Of a DNA stretch of 64,000 bases, positions 52,883 through 60,758 are shown piece after piece; the first letter of the stretch is position 1, and each line of letters opens with the position of its first letter. The stretch is from assembly GCF_027497355.1 (NCBI RefSeq), contig NZ_CP114909.1, forward strand, positions 3,236,001 through 3,300,000. The letters are read 5' to 3'. The notes beneath the pieces were generated by a model. It saw only the letters and a program-made list of their open reading frames with translations. It made no database searches and was not told the DNA's origin. A program made the translations under genes and the position numbers. This stretch comes from Micromonospora sp. WMMA1947 (GTDB lineage: Bacteria > Actinomycetota > Actinomycetes > Mycobacteriales > Micromonosporaceae).

Positions 52883-53897
52883 GGACGCAGGCAGGTGGCA
52901 GGAGCCTCGTACGGTCGACGGGGTGTTGTTCGAACCGGTGACCGCGGAGTTCTCGTTCCTCGACGACGGGAACGAGCTGGTCGGCGACGTCGTCCGGCCG
53001 CCCTGGCCGGGGCCGTACCCGGCGGTGGTCTTCGTCGAGGGTTCCGGGCCGGGCGGTCGCGACCAGGGGGCGTGGCAGACGAGGCTGGCCGCAGCCGGCT
53101 TCGCGAGTCTCGCCTACGACAAGCCCGGTTCCGGTGCGTCGACGGGTGACTGGACCCGTCAGACCATGGCCGACCGCGCCGCCGAGACCGTGGCCGCGGT
53201 CCGGGCCGTGCGGAGCCGCGAGGACGTGCTGTCCGGCGCGGTCGCGCTGATCGGCGGTAGCCAGGGCGGCTGGGTGGCTCACCTCGCTGCGGCAGCGGAC
53301 CACCGGATCGCGGCGGTGGTGACGGTGTCGGGGCCGGGCGTGAGCGTACGGGACCAGGAGGAGTACCGGCTCCGCCACCAACTCGCTGCGGAGGGCTTCG
53401 GCGGCGCCGACATCCAGCAAGCGCTTCTCCTGCTACGCGACCAGATCCGGCGGGTCCGGTCGGGCGACGACCCGGCGCGCGTGCACGCCGCGCAGGCGCA
53501 CTGGCACGGCGCTCCCTGGTATCCGATGCTCGCCGGGACGACACCCGAGTCCATCGCGTTCATCGCGGGCATCGCGGACTACGACCCCGCCCCGGCACTG
53601 GCGGCTCTGCGCTGCCCGCTGCTGGCGATCTTCGGCGCGGACGACCTGCTCGTGCCGGTGGAGGCGAGCGTGCGCGCCATCAGCGGCACCCTCGACGGCG
53701 CACGCCACGCCGATCACACGACTGTGGTCTTCCCCGGTGCCGACCACAGCATCCGCGTCTACACGGGGGAAGGGCCCGCGCAGGTCAGGGAGGGGCGCTA
53801 CACCCCTGCCGAGCGAGCGCCGGGCTTCGACGAACTCGTCGTCACCTGGCTGCAGCGCCGCCTGCAGGCGACCGACCTGGGGTACGCGGCGCGCTGA
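52875..53897 (+). CDS. Alpha/beta hydrolase
   Basis: The 340-residue protein has the hydrolase nucleophile elbow GGSQGG (residues about 124-129), the acid in IFGADDLLVPVEA and the His in FPGADHSIRVY. The N-terminal LVGDVVRPPWPGPYPAVVFVEGSGPGGRDQ region is typical of esterases/acyltransferases of this type. The substrate is unknown. ATG 52875 overlaps the SRPBCC gene, so the two are probably one unit. Confidence 0.85.
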   Translation: MREDAGRWQEPRTVDGVLFEPVTAEFSFLDDGNELVGDVVRPPWPGPYPAVVFVEGSGPGGRDQGAWQTRLAAAGFASLAYDKPGSGASTGDWTRQTMADRAAETVAAVRAVRSREDVLSGAVALIGGSQGGWVAHLAAAADHRIAAVVTVSGPGVSVRDQEEYRLRHQLAAEGFGGADIQQALLLLRDQIRRVRSGDDPARVHAAQAHWHGAPWYPMLAGTTPESIAFIAGIADYDPAPALAALRCPLLAIFGADDLLVPVEASVRAISGTLDGARHADHTTVVFPGADHSIRVYTGEGPAQVREGRYTPAERAPGFDELVVTWLQRRLQATDLGYAAR

Positions 53898-53916
53898 TCG
53901 CGGCATGGGCGGGTGC

Positions 53917-54570
53917 TCACGCGGGGAACCACCTCCACTGCCCCTCGGAGACGACCTCGACGGCGCCGTCGGTCACCTTGATGGCCGTCTGGTCGTCGAT
54001 CGCGTACGCCGGACCGGCGATCTCGGCCGCCCACTTCTCGGCAGACGCCATGGTGTTGTCCGGTTCGAGGCCCAGGTGCGGGAAGATCGAGAAGTCGACG
54101 AGCCCGAGCGTGCGGTCGTCGGGTGCGGACTGCCACTCGACGAATTCCGTACCGATCCGGGGGGTGAGCACCATGCTGCCGGCGCTCAGCCCGACCCAGA
54201 CGGTGTCCCGCAGCGACGGCAGGAGGTCCGCCAGCCCGGACTGCCGCATCCAGTGGCACAGGTACGTCGCGTCGCCACCGTGCACGAGCAGGACGTCGGC
54301 CTCCCGGACCCAGGGGACCCAGTGCTCCTGGCCGATGCTGGGTAGCGCTGACAGTTCGAGTACGCCCAGCGACTTCCAGCCGAGACCGCTCATGGGCAGC
54401 GGCGTCTGACCGGTGATGAAGCGCCAGGCCGAGGCCGGTCCGCCCATCGGGTACGCCGCAGTGGGGATGCAGAGGGCGCTGGATTCAGCGATCGGCTTGC
54501 CCAGCAGGTCGACCAGCGCATCGTTGATGCTCGGGTTCTGGACGCCTGCGGATGTGAGGAGAAGTTTCAC
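53917..54570 (-). CDS. pepE: Peptidase E (S51)-like protein
   Basis: The 217-residue protein has a class I glutamine-amidotransferase-like fold with VHGGDATYLCHWMR and the serine nucleophile in VGLSAGSMVL, the S51 (aspartyl dipeptidase) pattern. LGLVDFSIFPHL carries the expected His. GTG 54570 has AGGAGGCAAGC just upstream, which decides the start. It probably cleaves Asp-Xaa dipeptides, an inference from the family. Confidence 0.85.
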   Translation of the reverse strand: MKLLLTSAGVQNPSINDALVDLLGKPIAESSALCIPTAAYPMGGPASAWRFITGQTPLPMSGLGWKSLGVLELSALPSIGQEHWVPWVREADVLLVHGGDATYLCHWMRQSGLADLLPSLRDTVWVGLSAGSMVLTPRIGTEFVEWQSAPDDRTLGLVDFSIFPHLGLEPDNTMASAEKWAAEIAGPAYAIDDQTAIKVTDGAVEVVSEGQWRWFPA

Positions 54571-54709
54571 GCTTGCCTCCTGCGCGTAGCGGTCATGATG
54601 CTCTGCCCGGTGTCCGGAGATCGGTGCACAGGAATGCTGACCGGACGCGGTAACGAAACTCATCGCGATCCCGGCTGTACGGCCGGTCGATGCTGGCCGG
54701 GGAGAGCCC

Positions 54710-54715
54710 TAGGCT
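54710..54715 (+). promoter_or_regulatory. -10 element TAGGCT for leaderless hypothetical gene
   Basis: TANNNT hexamer with 6 nt to ATG 54722 and no ribosome-binding site. Confidence 0.5.
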
Positions 54716-54721
54716 GACGCC

Positions 54722-55333
54722 ATGCCGGCGGAGCACGAAGTGATCGACCTGGACGAACGCGATCACCGGCCGGCGGATTCGGACGGCGCTGTTCCTGGTC
54801 GCCGCGTGTCCGGACGAACGATGAACGTACGGCTCGTTGCTGCCTTCGTGATCGGCGCTGTGCTCGGCGGTGTCGGTGTGAGCGAGCTGCGAGTCTCGCG
54901 GGACGAGCGGGAGCGGAATGCCTCGGTCGCGCTCGTGGCCCTACCTCAAGACAGAGTCAGCGGGGGTTCGGGTACGGAAGCCCTGGGCGTCGTCCAGCTG
55001 AACGGACAGCTCGCGGTGATCAACACGGGACCCGCGCCGATCACTGTCGGTGCGGCTGTCGGTCAACGACCGGGCATCCAGGTCCGTGACACCGGCCAGT
55101 CGAGGCTGCTACGACCTGGCGGTACCGGCTGGATCGATGTCGAGGTGCGCGTCGAGTGCGCTAGTTCCACCGCGTTCGAGAGCGAGCCGTTGTCGATACG
55201 GTTCTCGGTCGAGACCGCCGACCGGCAGGCCAGAGAGGTCAGCTACCCCGTCGCCGTGAAAGGAAGCGCCTGGGAGCGGGAGGCGGAGATGCCGTGCGCG
55301 TACCTCAGTCACTCGGGGAGACGCGGCGGCTAG
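54722..55333 (+). CDS. Hypothetical membrane-anchored protein, 203 aa
   Basis: An acidic/basic cytoplasmic start of about 35 residues is followed by one helix (LVAAFVIGAVLGGVGVSEL) and an extracellular beta-rich domain (LGVVQLNGQLAVINTGPAPITVGAAV, then GGTGWIDVEVRVEC). Unrecognised. Its TAG stop is directly followed, in the same reading frame, by the remnant of an integrase end. Confidence 0.6.
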   Translation: MPAEHEVIDLDERDHRPADSDGAVPGRRVSGRTMNVRLVAAFVIGAVLGGVGVSELRVSRDERERNASVALVALPQDRVSGGSGTEALGVVQLNGQLAVINTGPAPITVGAAVGQRPGIQVRDTGQSRLLRPGGTGWIDVEVRVECASSTAFESEPLSIRFSVETADRQAREVSYPVAVKGSAWEREAEMPCAYLSHSGRRGG

Positions 55334-55444
55334 CGCAGGGGTCACAGCACCATGCGGGCGGCCCTGCTCCATCAGCACACCATCGGCGAGCGCGACCATG
55401 AGATCGCCTCGGCGCTGCATCACCGGATCGCCGGGGCGGGCTGA
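55334..55444 (+). pseudogene. Integrase C-terminal remnant 1
   Basis: The frame reads RRGHSTMRAALLHQHTIGER and runs to a TGA. It aligns with the end of the second integrase fragment at 57548 (MGHASMRAALIYQHATSERD). Here the position of the catalytic Tyr is His, so the tail is not functional. Only about 36 codons remain. The segment after it up to the att-like copy also resembles the segment after fragment 2, including a ggcccagg/cctgggcc hairpin. Confidence 0.7.
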
Positions 55445-55535
55445 CATCGCCGGTGAACGGCGCAAGATCGAAAATGGGGGAGGAATGCGATGGCCCAGGT
55501 GCCGCGATCATGCGGTCTGCCTGGGCCTTCGTTGG

Positions 55536-55580
55536 TGGAGCGGGCGACGGGAATCGAACCCGCACCGTCAGTTTGGAAGA
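55536..55580 (-). repeat. 45-bp duplicate of the tRNA-Gly 3' half (att-like site)
   Basis: 45 bases identical to 57988-58032 of the tRNA-Gly gene, including the encoded CCA and the T-arm, then divergent. This is the typical footprint of integrase-mediated insertion at a tRNA 3' end. Confidence 0.88.
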
Positions 55581-55732
55581 TCGTGCTCAGCCGGTCGTGA
55601 TGCCCGAAACGCCTGGTCCCAACGGTCGAGCCAGTTGCCCCTCGTGCCCGCTCATGACCGCTGCGCGCCCCGGCTACTGGCCCATGGATGGCCCATGATG
55701 GCCTTGGGAGACACCATCATGTAACGCCCCCC

Positions 55733-55755
55733 GATATAGCTTCGCGTCCGATATA
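55733..55755. promoter_or_regulatory. Candidate PadR autoregulatory region (two GATATA copies)
   Basis: GATATA occurs at 55733-55738 and 55750-55755, spaced 17 bp, just before the padR start. The second overlaps the -10. PadR proteins often bind AT-rich sites in their own promoters; binding here is inferred. Confidence 0.4.
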
Positions 55756-55757
55756 TT
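55752..55757 (+). promoter_or_regulatory. -10 element TATATT for leaderless padR gene
   Basis: AT-rich hexamer with 6 nt to ATG 55764; no ribosome-binding site. Confidence 0.6.
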
Positions 55758-55763
55758 GCGGGC

Positions 55764-56129
55764 ATGGACACACCGCTACGTGAGCCGACCTTCTTGATCC
55801 TGACCGCGCTGGCGAAGGAGCCGATGCACGGCTACGGGTTGATCGGCGAGGTTGCCGTTCTTTCCGATGGCAGAGTTTCACTGCGTCCAGGCACCCTCTA
55901 CGGGGCGCTTGACCGGCTGGTCGACGCCGGCCTGGTGGAGGTCGACCGGGAGGAGGTCGTGAACGGTCGAGCGCGTCGCTACTACCGCCTCTCGCCAGCC
56001 GGCGACGCCACTTTGGCGGAGGAGACGGACCGGCTGCGGCGCAACGTCGAGGCGGCCACGACGCGGCTTCGCGCGCGAGCCCGCACCGGCCGGTCGCTCA
56101 CTGCGCGTACCGCCGGAGGCTTGGCGTGA
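55764..56129 (+). CDS. PadR-family transcriptional regulator
   Basis: The 121-residue winged-helix protein starts with TFLILTALAKEPMHGYGLIGEV, then LRPGTLYGALDRLVDAGLVEVDREE and RRYYRLSPAGDATL, the PadR pattern. It probably represses itself and the downstream membrane protein gene, to which it is coupled by a GTGA overlap. Two GATATA motifs and a TATATT -10 precede it. Confidence 0.9.
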   Translation: MDTPLREPTFLILTALAKEPMHGYGLIGEVAVLSDGRVSLRPGTLYGALDRLVDAGLVEVDREEVVNGRARRYYRLSPAGDATLAEETDRLRRNVEAATTRLRARARTGRSLTARTAGGLA

Positions 56130-57130
56130 CCAACTTGGAACGCAGGTACCTGCGCCTGCTGAATGTGTACCCCTCGGACTATCGCCGGGCGCGTGGGGCC
56201 GAGATCGTGGGAACGTGCCTTGACCTGGCCAAGCCTGGCCAACGCTGGCCCTCACCTGGCGACATCACGGATCTCGTGCGCGGCGGCGTCCGTCAGCGGC
56301 TGCGCGCCGCCGGCCTCATTGATCTCGTTCCCGGGGTGCATCTCGCCTCGGTCGTGGCATTGCTCGCTGCTACCGCCTTTGCGGCCATCTGGTGGGTGGC
56401 GGAACTGCGTCCCGTGGCGCCCGTTGGGGACCACCCGCACATGAGTCCCTTCGCCTCACTCGGGTTCATTGCGTGGACCGCCTGGCTGGTCGCCGCGATC
56501 GCCGCAACCGTCTCCCCGGGCCGGACGACGCGAGTCGCGGTAGCCGTAGCTCTTGCGCTCACGATCGCGGCAGTGCCACTGAGCGCGTTGACCGGCCTGT
56601 CCAGGCCACCGCTGTTCATCCTGCTGCCGCAAGTCACTCTTGGCGCGCTAGCGCTCCTCCTGCCGGAGGGGTCTTTGACCCTCATTCGGGTTGGAGTACC
56701 ACTCGCGGCGGTAGGCGCAGGTGGGACAGCGGCTTACCTGATCCTGCATGACGCGTTCGATGGGTACTACGCCGCCAGTACCGCCCGGTTTCTACCGGCC
56801 GCCGGTGGGCTTCTGCTGGCTGTCGCTCTGCTACTGGCTCTCGGCCCGGCCCTCCATCGTGACAACCGCGGCGTCTGGGCCTCGCTGGTGTTACTTACTC
56901 CGGTCGCTCAGCTCTCGCTGCACAAACTGGCTGGAAGTGTGAGCCCGTGGCGGGGCTCCCCAAGTGTGGAGTTCAGCGCCCTCGCCACGTACGCAGTCCT
57001 CGTGAGCCTGCTCGGCCCGGTCCTTCTCACGCTGGTGGTCGTCGCTCGCCAACGGCCGGGTGGTAACGGCGAAAGAGGCGGGCATCGCGGCAATCGCGGA
57101 AGCATTCGCCGACACATGTTTCGGATCTAG
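56126..57130 (+). CDS. Multi-spanning membrane protein controlled by PadR
   Basis: A 334-residue protein with about eight hydrophobic stretches after a cytoplasmic N-terminus (RRYLRLLNVYPSDYRRARGAEIVGTCLDLA). It resembles membrane partners found beside PadR regulators in actinobacteria; I know no function. GTG 56126 overlaps the padR stop. Its helices lie in ASVVALLAATAFAAIW, ALLVA-like and LLLAVALLLAL-like segments. Confidence 0.75.
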   Translation: MTNLERRYLRLLNVYPSDYRRARGAEIVGTCLDLAKPGQRWPSPGDITDLVRGGVRQRLRAAGLIDLVPGVHLASVVALLAATAFAAIWWVAELRPVAPVGDHPHMSPFASLGFIAWTAWLVAAIAATVSPGRTTRVAVAVALALTIAAVPLSALTGLSRPPLFILLPQVTLGALALLLPEGSLTLIRVGVPLAAVGAGGTAAYLILHDAFDGYYAASTARFLPAAGGLLLAVALLLALGPALHRDNRGVWASLVLLTPVAQLSLHKLAGSVSPWRGSPSVEFSALATYAVLVSLLGPVLLTLVVVARQRPGGNGERGGHRGNRGSIRRHMFRI

Positions 57131-57547
57131 CCCCAAGCCAAGGTCAGCCAGGCTGGCACCAGTCGGTCGCTTCGTTCGTCAACGGGGGTGGGCGAAGCAA
57201 TCCGGCGGGCTGGCAGTCGGAAACTGATCAGGCGCCGCACAAGCGTCTAGGCGGGGCCAGAAGGCGGGTCTCCTCGTCGGGCAGTCGTCAGACCGTCCAG
57301 CCTCCCCAGGCCGGGACAAGGTGGAGCGCCCTACTGGACGTACGACCTTGGCCCGGCCTGGGGAGGCTGGTAGCCCTTGTGGTGCCCGGCGAGGTGATCC
57401 GCTCCCGGCCGATCTCTGAGGAGGGTCGGGGTTCGGGGCGGAGCCCCGAGGTCTTCAAGCTCTTGCATCTCGTAAGCGTGGCCGGCCGGCCCGGCCGATG
57501 CCGGCCGGAGGTCGCCAGCAGGCCGGGGCCGGGCCGGCGCGGCCCGC
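57131..57547. other. Non-coding island stretch with a long palindrome
   Basis: 417 bp without a supported gene. It contains the 74-bp hairpin at 57297-57370 and, near its end, CG-rich repeats (cggccggcccggcc). The upstream part of the recombinase gene, expected here, is not recognisable. Confidence 0.6.
57297..57370. repeat. Long imperfect inverted repeat (74 bp)
   Basis: Outer arms 57297-57315 and 57352-57370 are a perfect 19-bp match; after one mismatch the inner caaggt (57317-57322) and accttg (57345-57350) also pair. The loop is about 22 nt. There is no T-tract and no convergent gene pair that would need a terminator. Confidence 0.8.
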
Positions 57548-57895
57548 TTGCGGGCCGCCTTGACCGCCGTCGACGCTGACGCCCTGGTCTTCACCGGCGA
57601 CAAGGGCGCGCTGCTGCGATCCGGCAACTTCGGCCGTGCGGCCAAGTGGACGCGGACGGTCGAAGCGCTCGGGCTGCCCGGCTTCCACTTCCATGACCTC
57701 CGCCATACCGGCAACACCCTCGCCGCAGCCTCTGGCGCGAGCACTCGCGAGCTAATGCAGCGAATGGGACACGCCAGCATGCGGGCGGCGTTGATCTACC
57801 AGCACGCAACCAGCGAGCGGGACCGCGAGATCGCCTCGGCCATGGACCAGCGGATCGCCCGGCAGACCCGGCGCAAGGGCGGCCAGAGCAGCTAA
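57548..57895 (+). pseudogene. Tyrosine recombinase (integrase), C-terminal fragment
   Basis: About 115 codons remain from a protein normally near 400. Still present are the second catalytic Arg (FHDLRHTGNT), the following GH (RMGHASM) and the nucleophilic Tyr (ALIYQHAT). The first catalytic Arg and the N-terminal DNA-binding part are missing, and the TTG at 57548 is not a convincing start. It ends 92 bp before the tRNA-Gly gene, the expected place for the integrase that used this site. Confidence 0.85.
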
Positions 57896-57987
57896 TGGCC
57901 CACGGATGGCCCGCAAGATCGGAGCGGGGGAGTGGCCGACCGGCCCAGGATCGGGGGACGCAGCCTCTGACCTGGGCCGGAGGCTGT

Positions 57988-58061
57988 TGGAGCGGGCGAC
58001 GGGAATCGAACCCGCACCGTCAGTTTGGAAGACTGAAGCTCTGCCATTGAGCTACGCCCGC
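57988..58061 (-). tRNA. tRNA-Gly (anticodon TCC), CCA encoded
   Basis: The cloverleaf is complete: 7-bp acceptor (GCGGGCG with CGCCCGC), D-arm, anticodon stem TCAGT/ACTGA around CTTCCAA (anticodon TCC) and T-arm with GGTTCGATTCC. Its 3' 45 bases are duplicated at 55536-55580. Confidence 0.96.
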
Positions 58062-58357
58062 GAGCGCCCCACCACAGCAGGGCGCGCCGACAGCGTACCC
58101 AATGAACCACGGCCACCGCGCAGCGCGTACCCGGAGGTTCCCGCCGACCTTCAAGATCCATGCCACTTCGGCGAGGTGGCGCCATCCCGGGCCCTCGGAC
58201 CCAGCCACTTCCCCGAACTGGCGCCTGGCGCCGCCCAGCCGCCCGCCCGGCGCCGCCCAGCCGCCCGCCCGGCGGCGCCCGGCCGCGCCCGGCGGCCGCC
58301 GCGCCGTGCCCCGTCACCCGCGCGGGTGGCCGGACGGCATACACTCTTCGTCGCCAC
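58062..58357. other. Intergenic stretch between the two tRNA genes
   Basis: 296 bp with no supported gene. It contains a tandem 22-bp repeat (58226-58247 and 58248-58269, unit starting GGCGCCGCCCAGCC) and further GC-only sequence. The tRNA-Gly promoter should lie at its left end and the tRNA-Pro promoter at its right. Confidence 0.6.
58226..58269. repeat. 22-bp tandem repeat, two units
   Basis: Two exact copies head to tail in GC-only sequence, followed by a degenerate third piece. Probably simple slippage. Confidence 0.7.
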
Positions 58358-58431
58358 CGGGGTGTGGCGCAGCTTGGTAGCGCACTCGCTTTGGGAGCGA
58401 GGGGCCGTGGGTTCAAATCCCGCCACCCCGA
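58358..58431 (+). tRNA. tRNA-Pro (anticodon TGG)
   Basis: A 74-nt cloverleaf: acceptor CGGGGTG with CACCCCG, anticodon stem CTCGC/GCGAG around TTTGGGA (anticodon TGG), T-arm with GGTTCAAATCC, discriminator A. The CCA is not encoded. Confidence 0.96.
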
Positions 58432-58580
58432 CTGTCGTTCGCGACCGGATCGTCCCGGGAACCGCCGGTTTTTTCCGCGCGGTGCCCGGGCCCTGCCGAT
58501 GCCGTCGGCCGGCTCGCCTACACTCGATGCGCGCAATCACGCCCCAGAACCAACACCCAGATCCGTCAAGGAGTACGCCT

Positions 58581-59927
58581 GTGAAGAGCACCGTCGAGAC
58601 TCTGAGCCCGACGCGCGTGCGGCTCGCCATCGAGGTGCCGTTCGTCGAGCTCGAGCCGAGCCTCAAGAAGGCGTACCGGGAGATCGGCCAGCAGGTCCAG
58701 GTTCCCGGCTTCCGCCGGGGCAAGGTCCCCAGCGCGGTGATCGACCAGCGGGTGGGCCGGGGGACCGTCCTCAACGAGGCGATCCAGGAGGCCATCCCGC
58801 AGAACATCCTCGCCGCGGTCCGGGAGCACGACCTGAAGACGCTCGGCCGTCCCGAGGTCGACATCACGGAGTTCAACGACGGCGACTCGCTCAACTTCAC
58901 CGCCGAGGTGGACGTCCGGCCGGAGATCACCCTGCCGGACCCGGCCACCATCGAGGTGACCGTCGACGAGATCCAGATCGCCGACAGCGAGATCGACGAG
59001 CAGATCAACAGCCTGCGCGAGCGGTTCGCCACGCTGAAGACCGTCGAGCGGGCCGCCCAGGAGGGCGACTTCGTGCAGATCGACCTGAACGCCACTGTCG
59101 ACGGCGAGGAGGTCCCGGGCGGTTCGGCGAGCAACATCTCGCACGAGGTGGGCAGCAAGCAGCTCCTGCCGGGTCTGGACGAGGCGCTGGTCGGCCTGGC
59201 CGCCGGCGACAGCACCACCTTCACCACGCAGCTCGTCGGCGGCGACTACGCCGGCCGCGACGCCGACGTGGCGGTGACCGTCCGCACGGTCAAGGAGAAG
59301 GAGCTCCCCGAGCTCAACGACGACTTCGCGCAGATGGCCAGCGAGTTCGACACCATCGACGAGCTGCGCGGCGACCTGCGGGAGCGGGTCACCCGGGGCA
59401 AGCAGGTCGAGCAGATCTACGCCGCCCGTGACAAGGCCCTGGAGCAGATGGTGGCCGCCGCCGAGGTGCCGGCGCCCGAGGGCGTCGTCAAGGAGGAGGT
59501 CGAGAGCCGCAAGGCCGCGATGGTCGACCAGCTCGAGCGCATCGGCGCCTCCCTGGAGGAATACCTCGCGGCGGAGGAGAAGACCGAGGAGCAGATCGAC
59601 ACCGAGCTGACCGAGGCGGCGACCGACGGCGTCAAGATCCAGCTCCTGCTCGACACGCTGGCCGACGCCGAGGACGTGCAGGTCTCCGACGACGAGTTCG
59701 GTCACGAGATCGTGCACCGGGCGCAGCGCGCCGGCATGGCCCCGCAGCAGTACTACGACCAGCTGGTCCGCTCCGGCGCCGCCGCGGCCGTCTTCGGCGA
59801 CGTCCGCCGGGGCAAGGCGCTCGCCGCGGTGATGGAGAAGATCAAGATCAAGGACTCGGCGGGCAACGAGGTCTCCCTCGACGCGCTGCGGGCCCAGAAC
59901 GAGGCCGAGCACGACCACCAGCACTGA
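58581..59927 (+). CDS. tig: Trigger factor
   Basis: This 448-residue ribosome-associated chaperone has peptidyl-prolyl isomerase activity. The ribosome-binding part contains the VPGFRRGKVP loop (GFRxGKxP), the PPIase domain starts near 150 with EGDFVQIDLNATVDGEEV, and a helical C-terminal chaperone part follows, with an acidic/His-rich tail. GTG 58581 has AAGGAG 6 nt upstream. It lies upstream of clpP1-clpP2-clpX, the arrangement common in actinobacteria. Confidence 0.96.
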   Translation: MKSTVETLSPTRVRLAIEVPFVELEPSLKKAYREIGQQVQVPGFRRGKVPSAVIDQRVGRGTVLNEAIQEAIPQNILAAVREHDLKTLGRPEVDITEFNDGDSLNFTAEVDVRPEITLPDPATIEVTVDEIQIADSEIDEQINSLRERFATLKTVERAAQEGDFVQIDLNATVDGEEVPGGSASNISHEVGSKQLLPGLDEALVGLAAGDSTTFTTQLVGGDYAGRDADVAVTVRTVKEKELPELNDDFAQMASEFDTIDELRGDLRERVTRGKQVEQIYAARDKALEQMVAAAEVPAPEGVVKEEVESRKAAMVDQLERIGASLEEYLAAEEKTEEQIDTELTEAATDGVKIQLLLDTLADAEDVQVSDDEFGHEIVHRAQRAGMAPQQYYDQLVRSGAAAAVFGDVRRGKALAAVMEKIKIKDSAGNEVSLDALRAQNEAEHDHQH

Positions 59928-59939
59928 TCATCGGGGGTC

Positions 59940-59978
59940 TCGGCCGCCGTCCCGCGCTGCGCGCCGGGAGGCGGCCGA
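59940..59978 (+). terminator. Hairpin after trigger factor gene
   Basis: A 9-bp stem (59940-59948 with 59970-59978) and internal pairing TCCCG/CGGGA; ends with CCCTTT. Confidence 0.6.
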
Positions 59979-60102
59979 AACCCTTTCCGGGGTACGCCGT
60001 GCGGGTGACTGCGCTGAGAGCGAACAGTGCCCCGACCGGGAGTACGCCTCCCGGCTGAGCGGTTAGTGTCGGGTAGGACGGTACGGAGAGCGAAGGGCTG
60101 CC

Positions 60103-60744
60103 ATGACCGACATGCACATCCCCAAGAAGTCGCTCCGGGTGAACGAGGCCCGCGGTGGCGACTCCATTGGCAACCTCGACGACTCGGTCTACAACCGGTT
60201 GCTCAAGGAACGGATCATCTTCCTGGGCAGTGAGGTGAACGACCAGGTGGCCAACCGCATCTGCGCGCAGCTCCTGCTGCTCGCCGCGGAGGACCCGGAC
60301 CGCGACATCTTCCTCTGGATCAACTCGCCGGGTGGCTCGGTCTACTCCGGCATGGCGATCTACGACACCATGCAGTACATCGACAACGACGTCTCGACAG
60401 TGGCGATGGGCATGGCGGCCTCGATGGGCCAGCTTCTGCTCTGCGCGGGCACCAAGGGCAAGCGGTACGCCCTGCCGCACGCGCGGATCATGATGCACCA
60501 GCCCTCGGGCGGTCTCGGCGGCACCGCGTCGGACATCGCGATCCAGGCCGAGCAGATGCTCTACACCAAGCGGATGTTCCAGGAGCGGGTCGCGTTCCAC
60601 ACCGGCCAGAGCCAGGAGCAGATCGAGGCGGACTCGGACCGCGACCGCTGGTTCACCGCCCAGGAGGCCATGGACTACGGCTTCATCGACAAGGTGATCA
60701 TCGGGGCCGCTCAGGTTCCGGATGGCGCCGGGACCCTGAGCTGA
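60103..60744 (+). CDS. clpP1: ATP-dependent Clp protease proteolytic subunit 1
   Basis: A 213-residue serine protease subunit with INSPGGSV, the nucleophile in [11 protein letters not shown] (Ser) and the His in [10 protein letters not shown]. It forms tetradecamers with ClpX/ClpC and in actinobacteria works with the ClpP2 paralogue encoded 14 bp downstream. ATG 60103 is preceded by GAAGGG. Confidence 0.96.
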   Translation: MTDMHIPKKSLRVNEARGGDSIGNLDDSVYNRLLKERIIFLGSEVNDQVANRICAQLLLLAAEDPDRDIFLWINSPGGSVYSGMAIYDTMQYIDNDVSTVAMGMAASMGQLLLCAGTKGKRYALPHARIMMHQPSGGLGGTASDIAIQAEQMLYTKRMFQERVAFHTGQSQEQIEADSDRDRWFTAQEAMDYGFIDKVIIGAAQVPDGAGTLS

Positions 60745-60758
60745 GCGAGGAGCTGACG

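Larger units (their letters stand above)
55536..58032. mobile_element. Degraded integrative element between att-like repeats at tRNA-Gly
   Basis: About 2.5 kb between the 45-bp direct repeats. It carries a PadR regulator, a membrane protein, a long palindrome and an N-terminally truncated tyrosine recombinase, the last next to the tRNA as usual. Integrase remnant 1 just outside the left repeat points to a second, earlier insertion at the same tRNA. Excision or transfer genes are absent, so it is probably immobile. Confidence 0.72.

Noticed and set aside
49838..55333. The whole accessory stretch as a prophage or secondary-metabolite cluster
   Set aside because: No phage structural, replication or biosynthetic enzyme genes are present; only orphan hypotheticals and small enzymes.
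58226..58269. Possible start of a CRISPR array
   Set aside because: The two 22-bp units are head to tail with no spacers and no cas genes are in the window.
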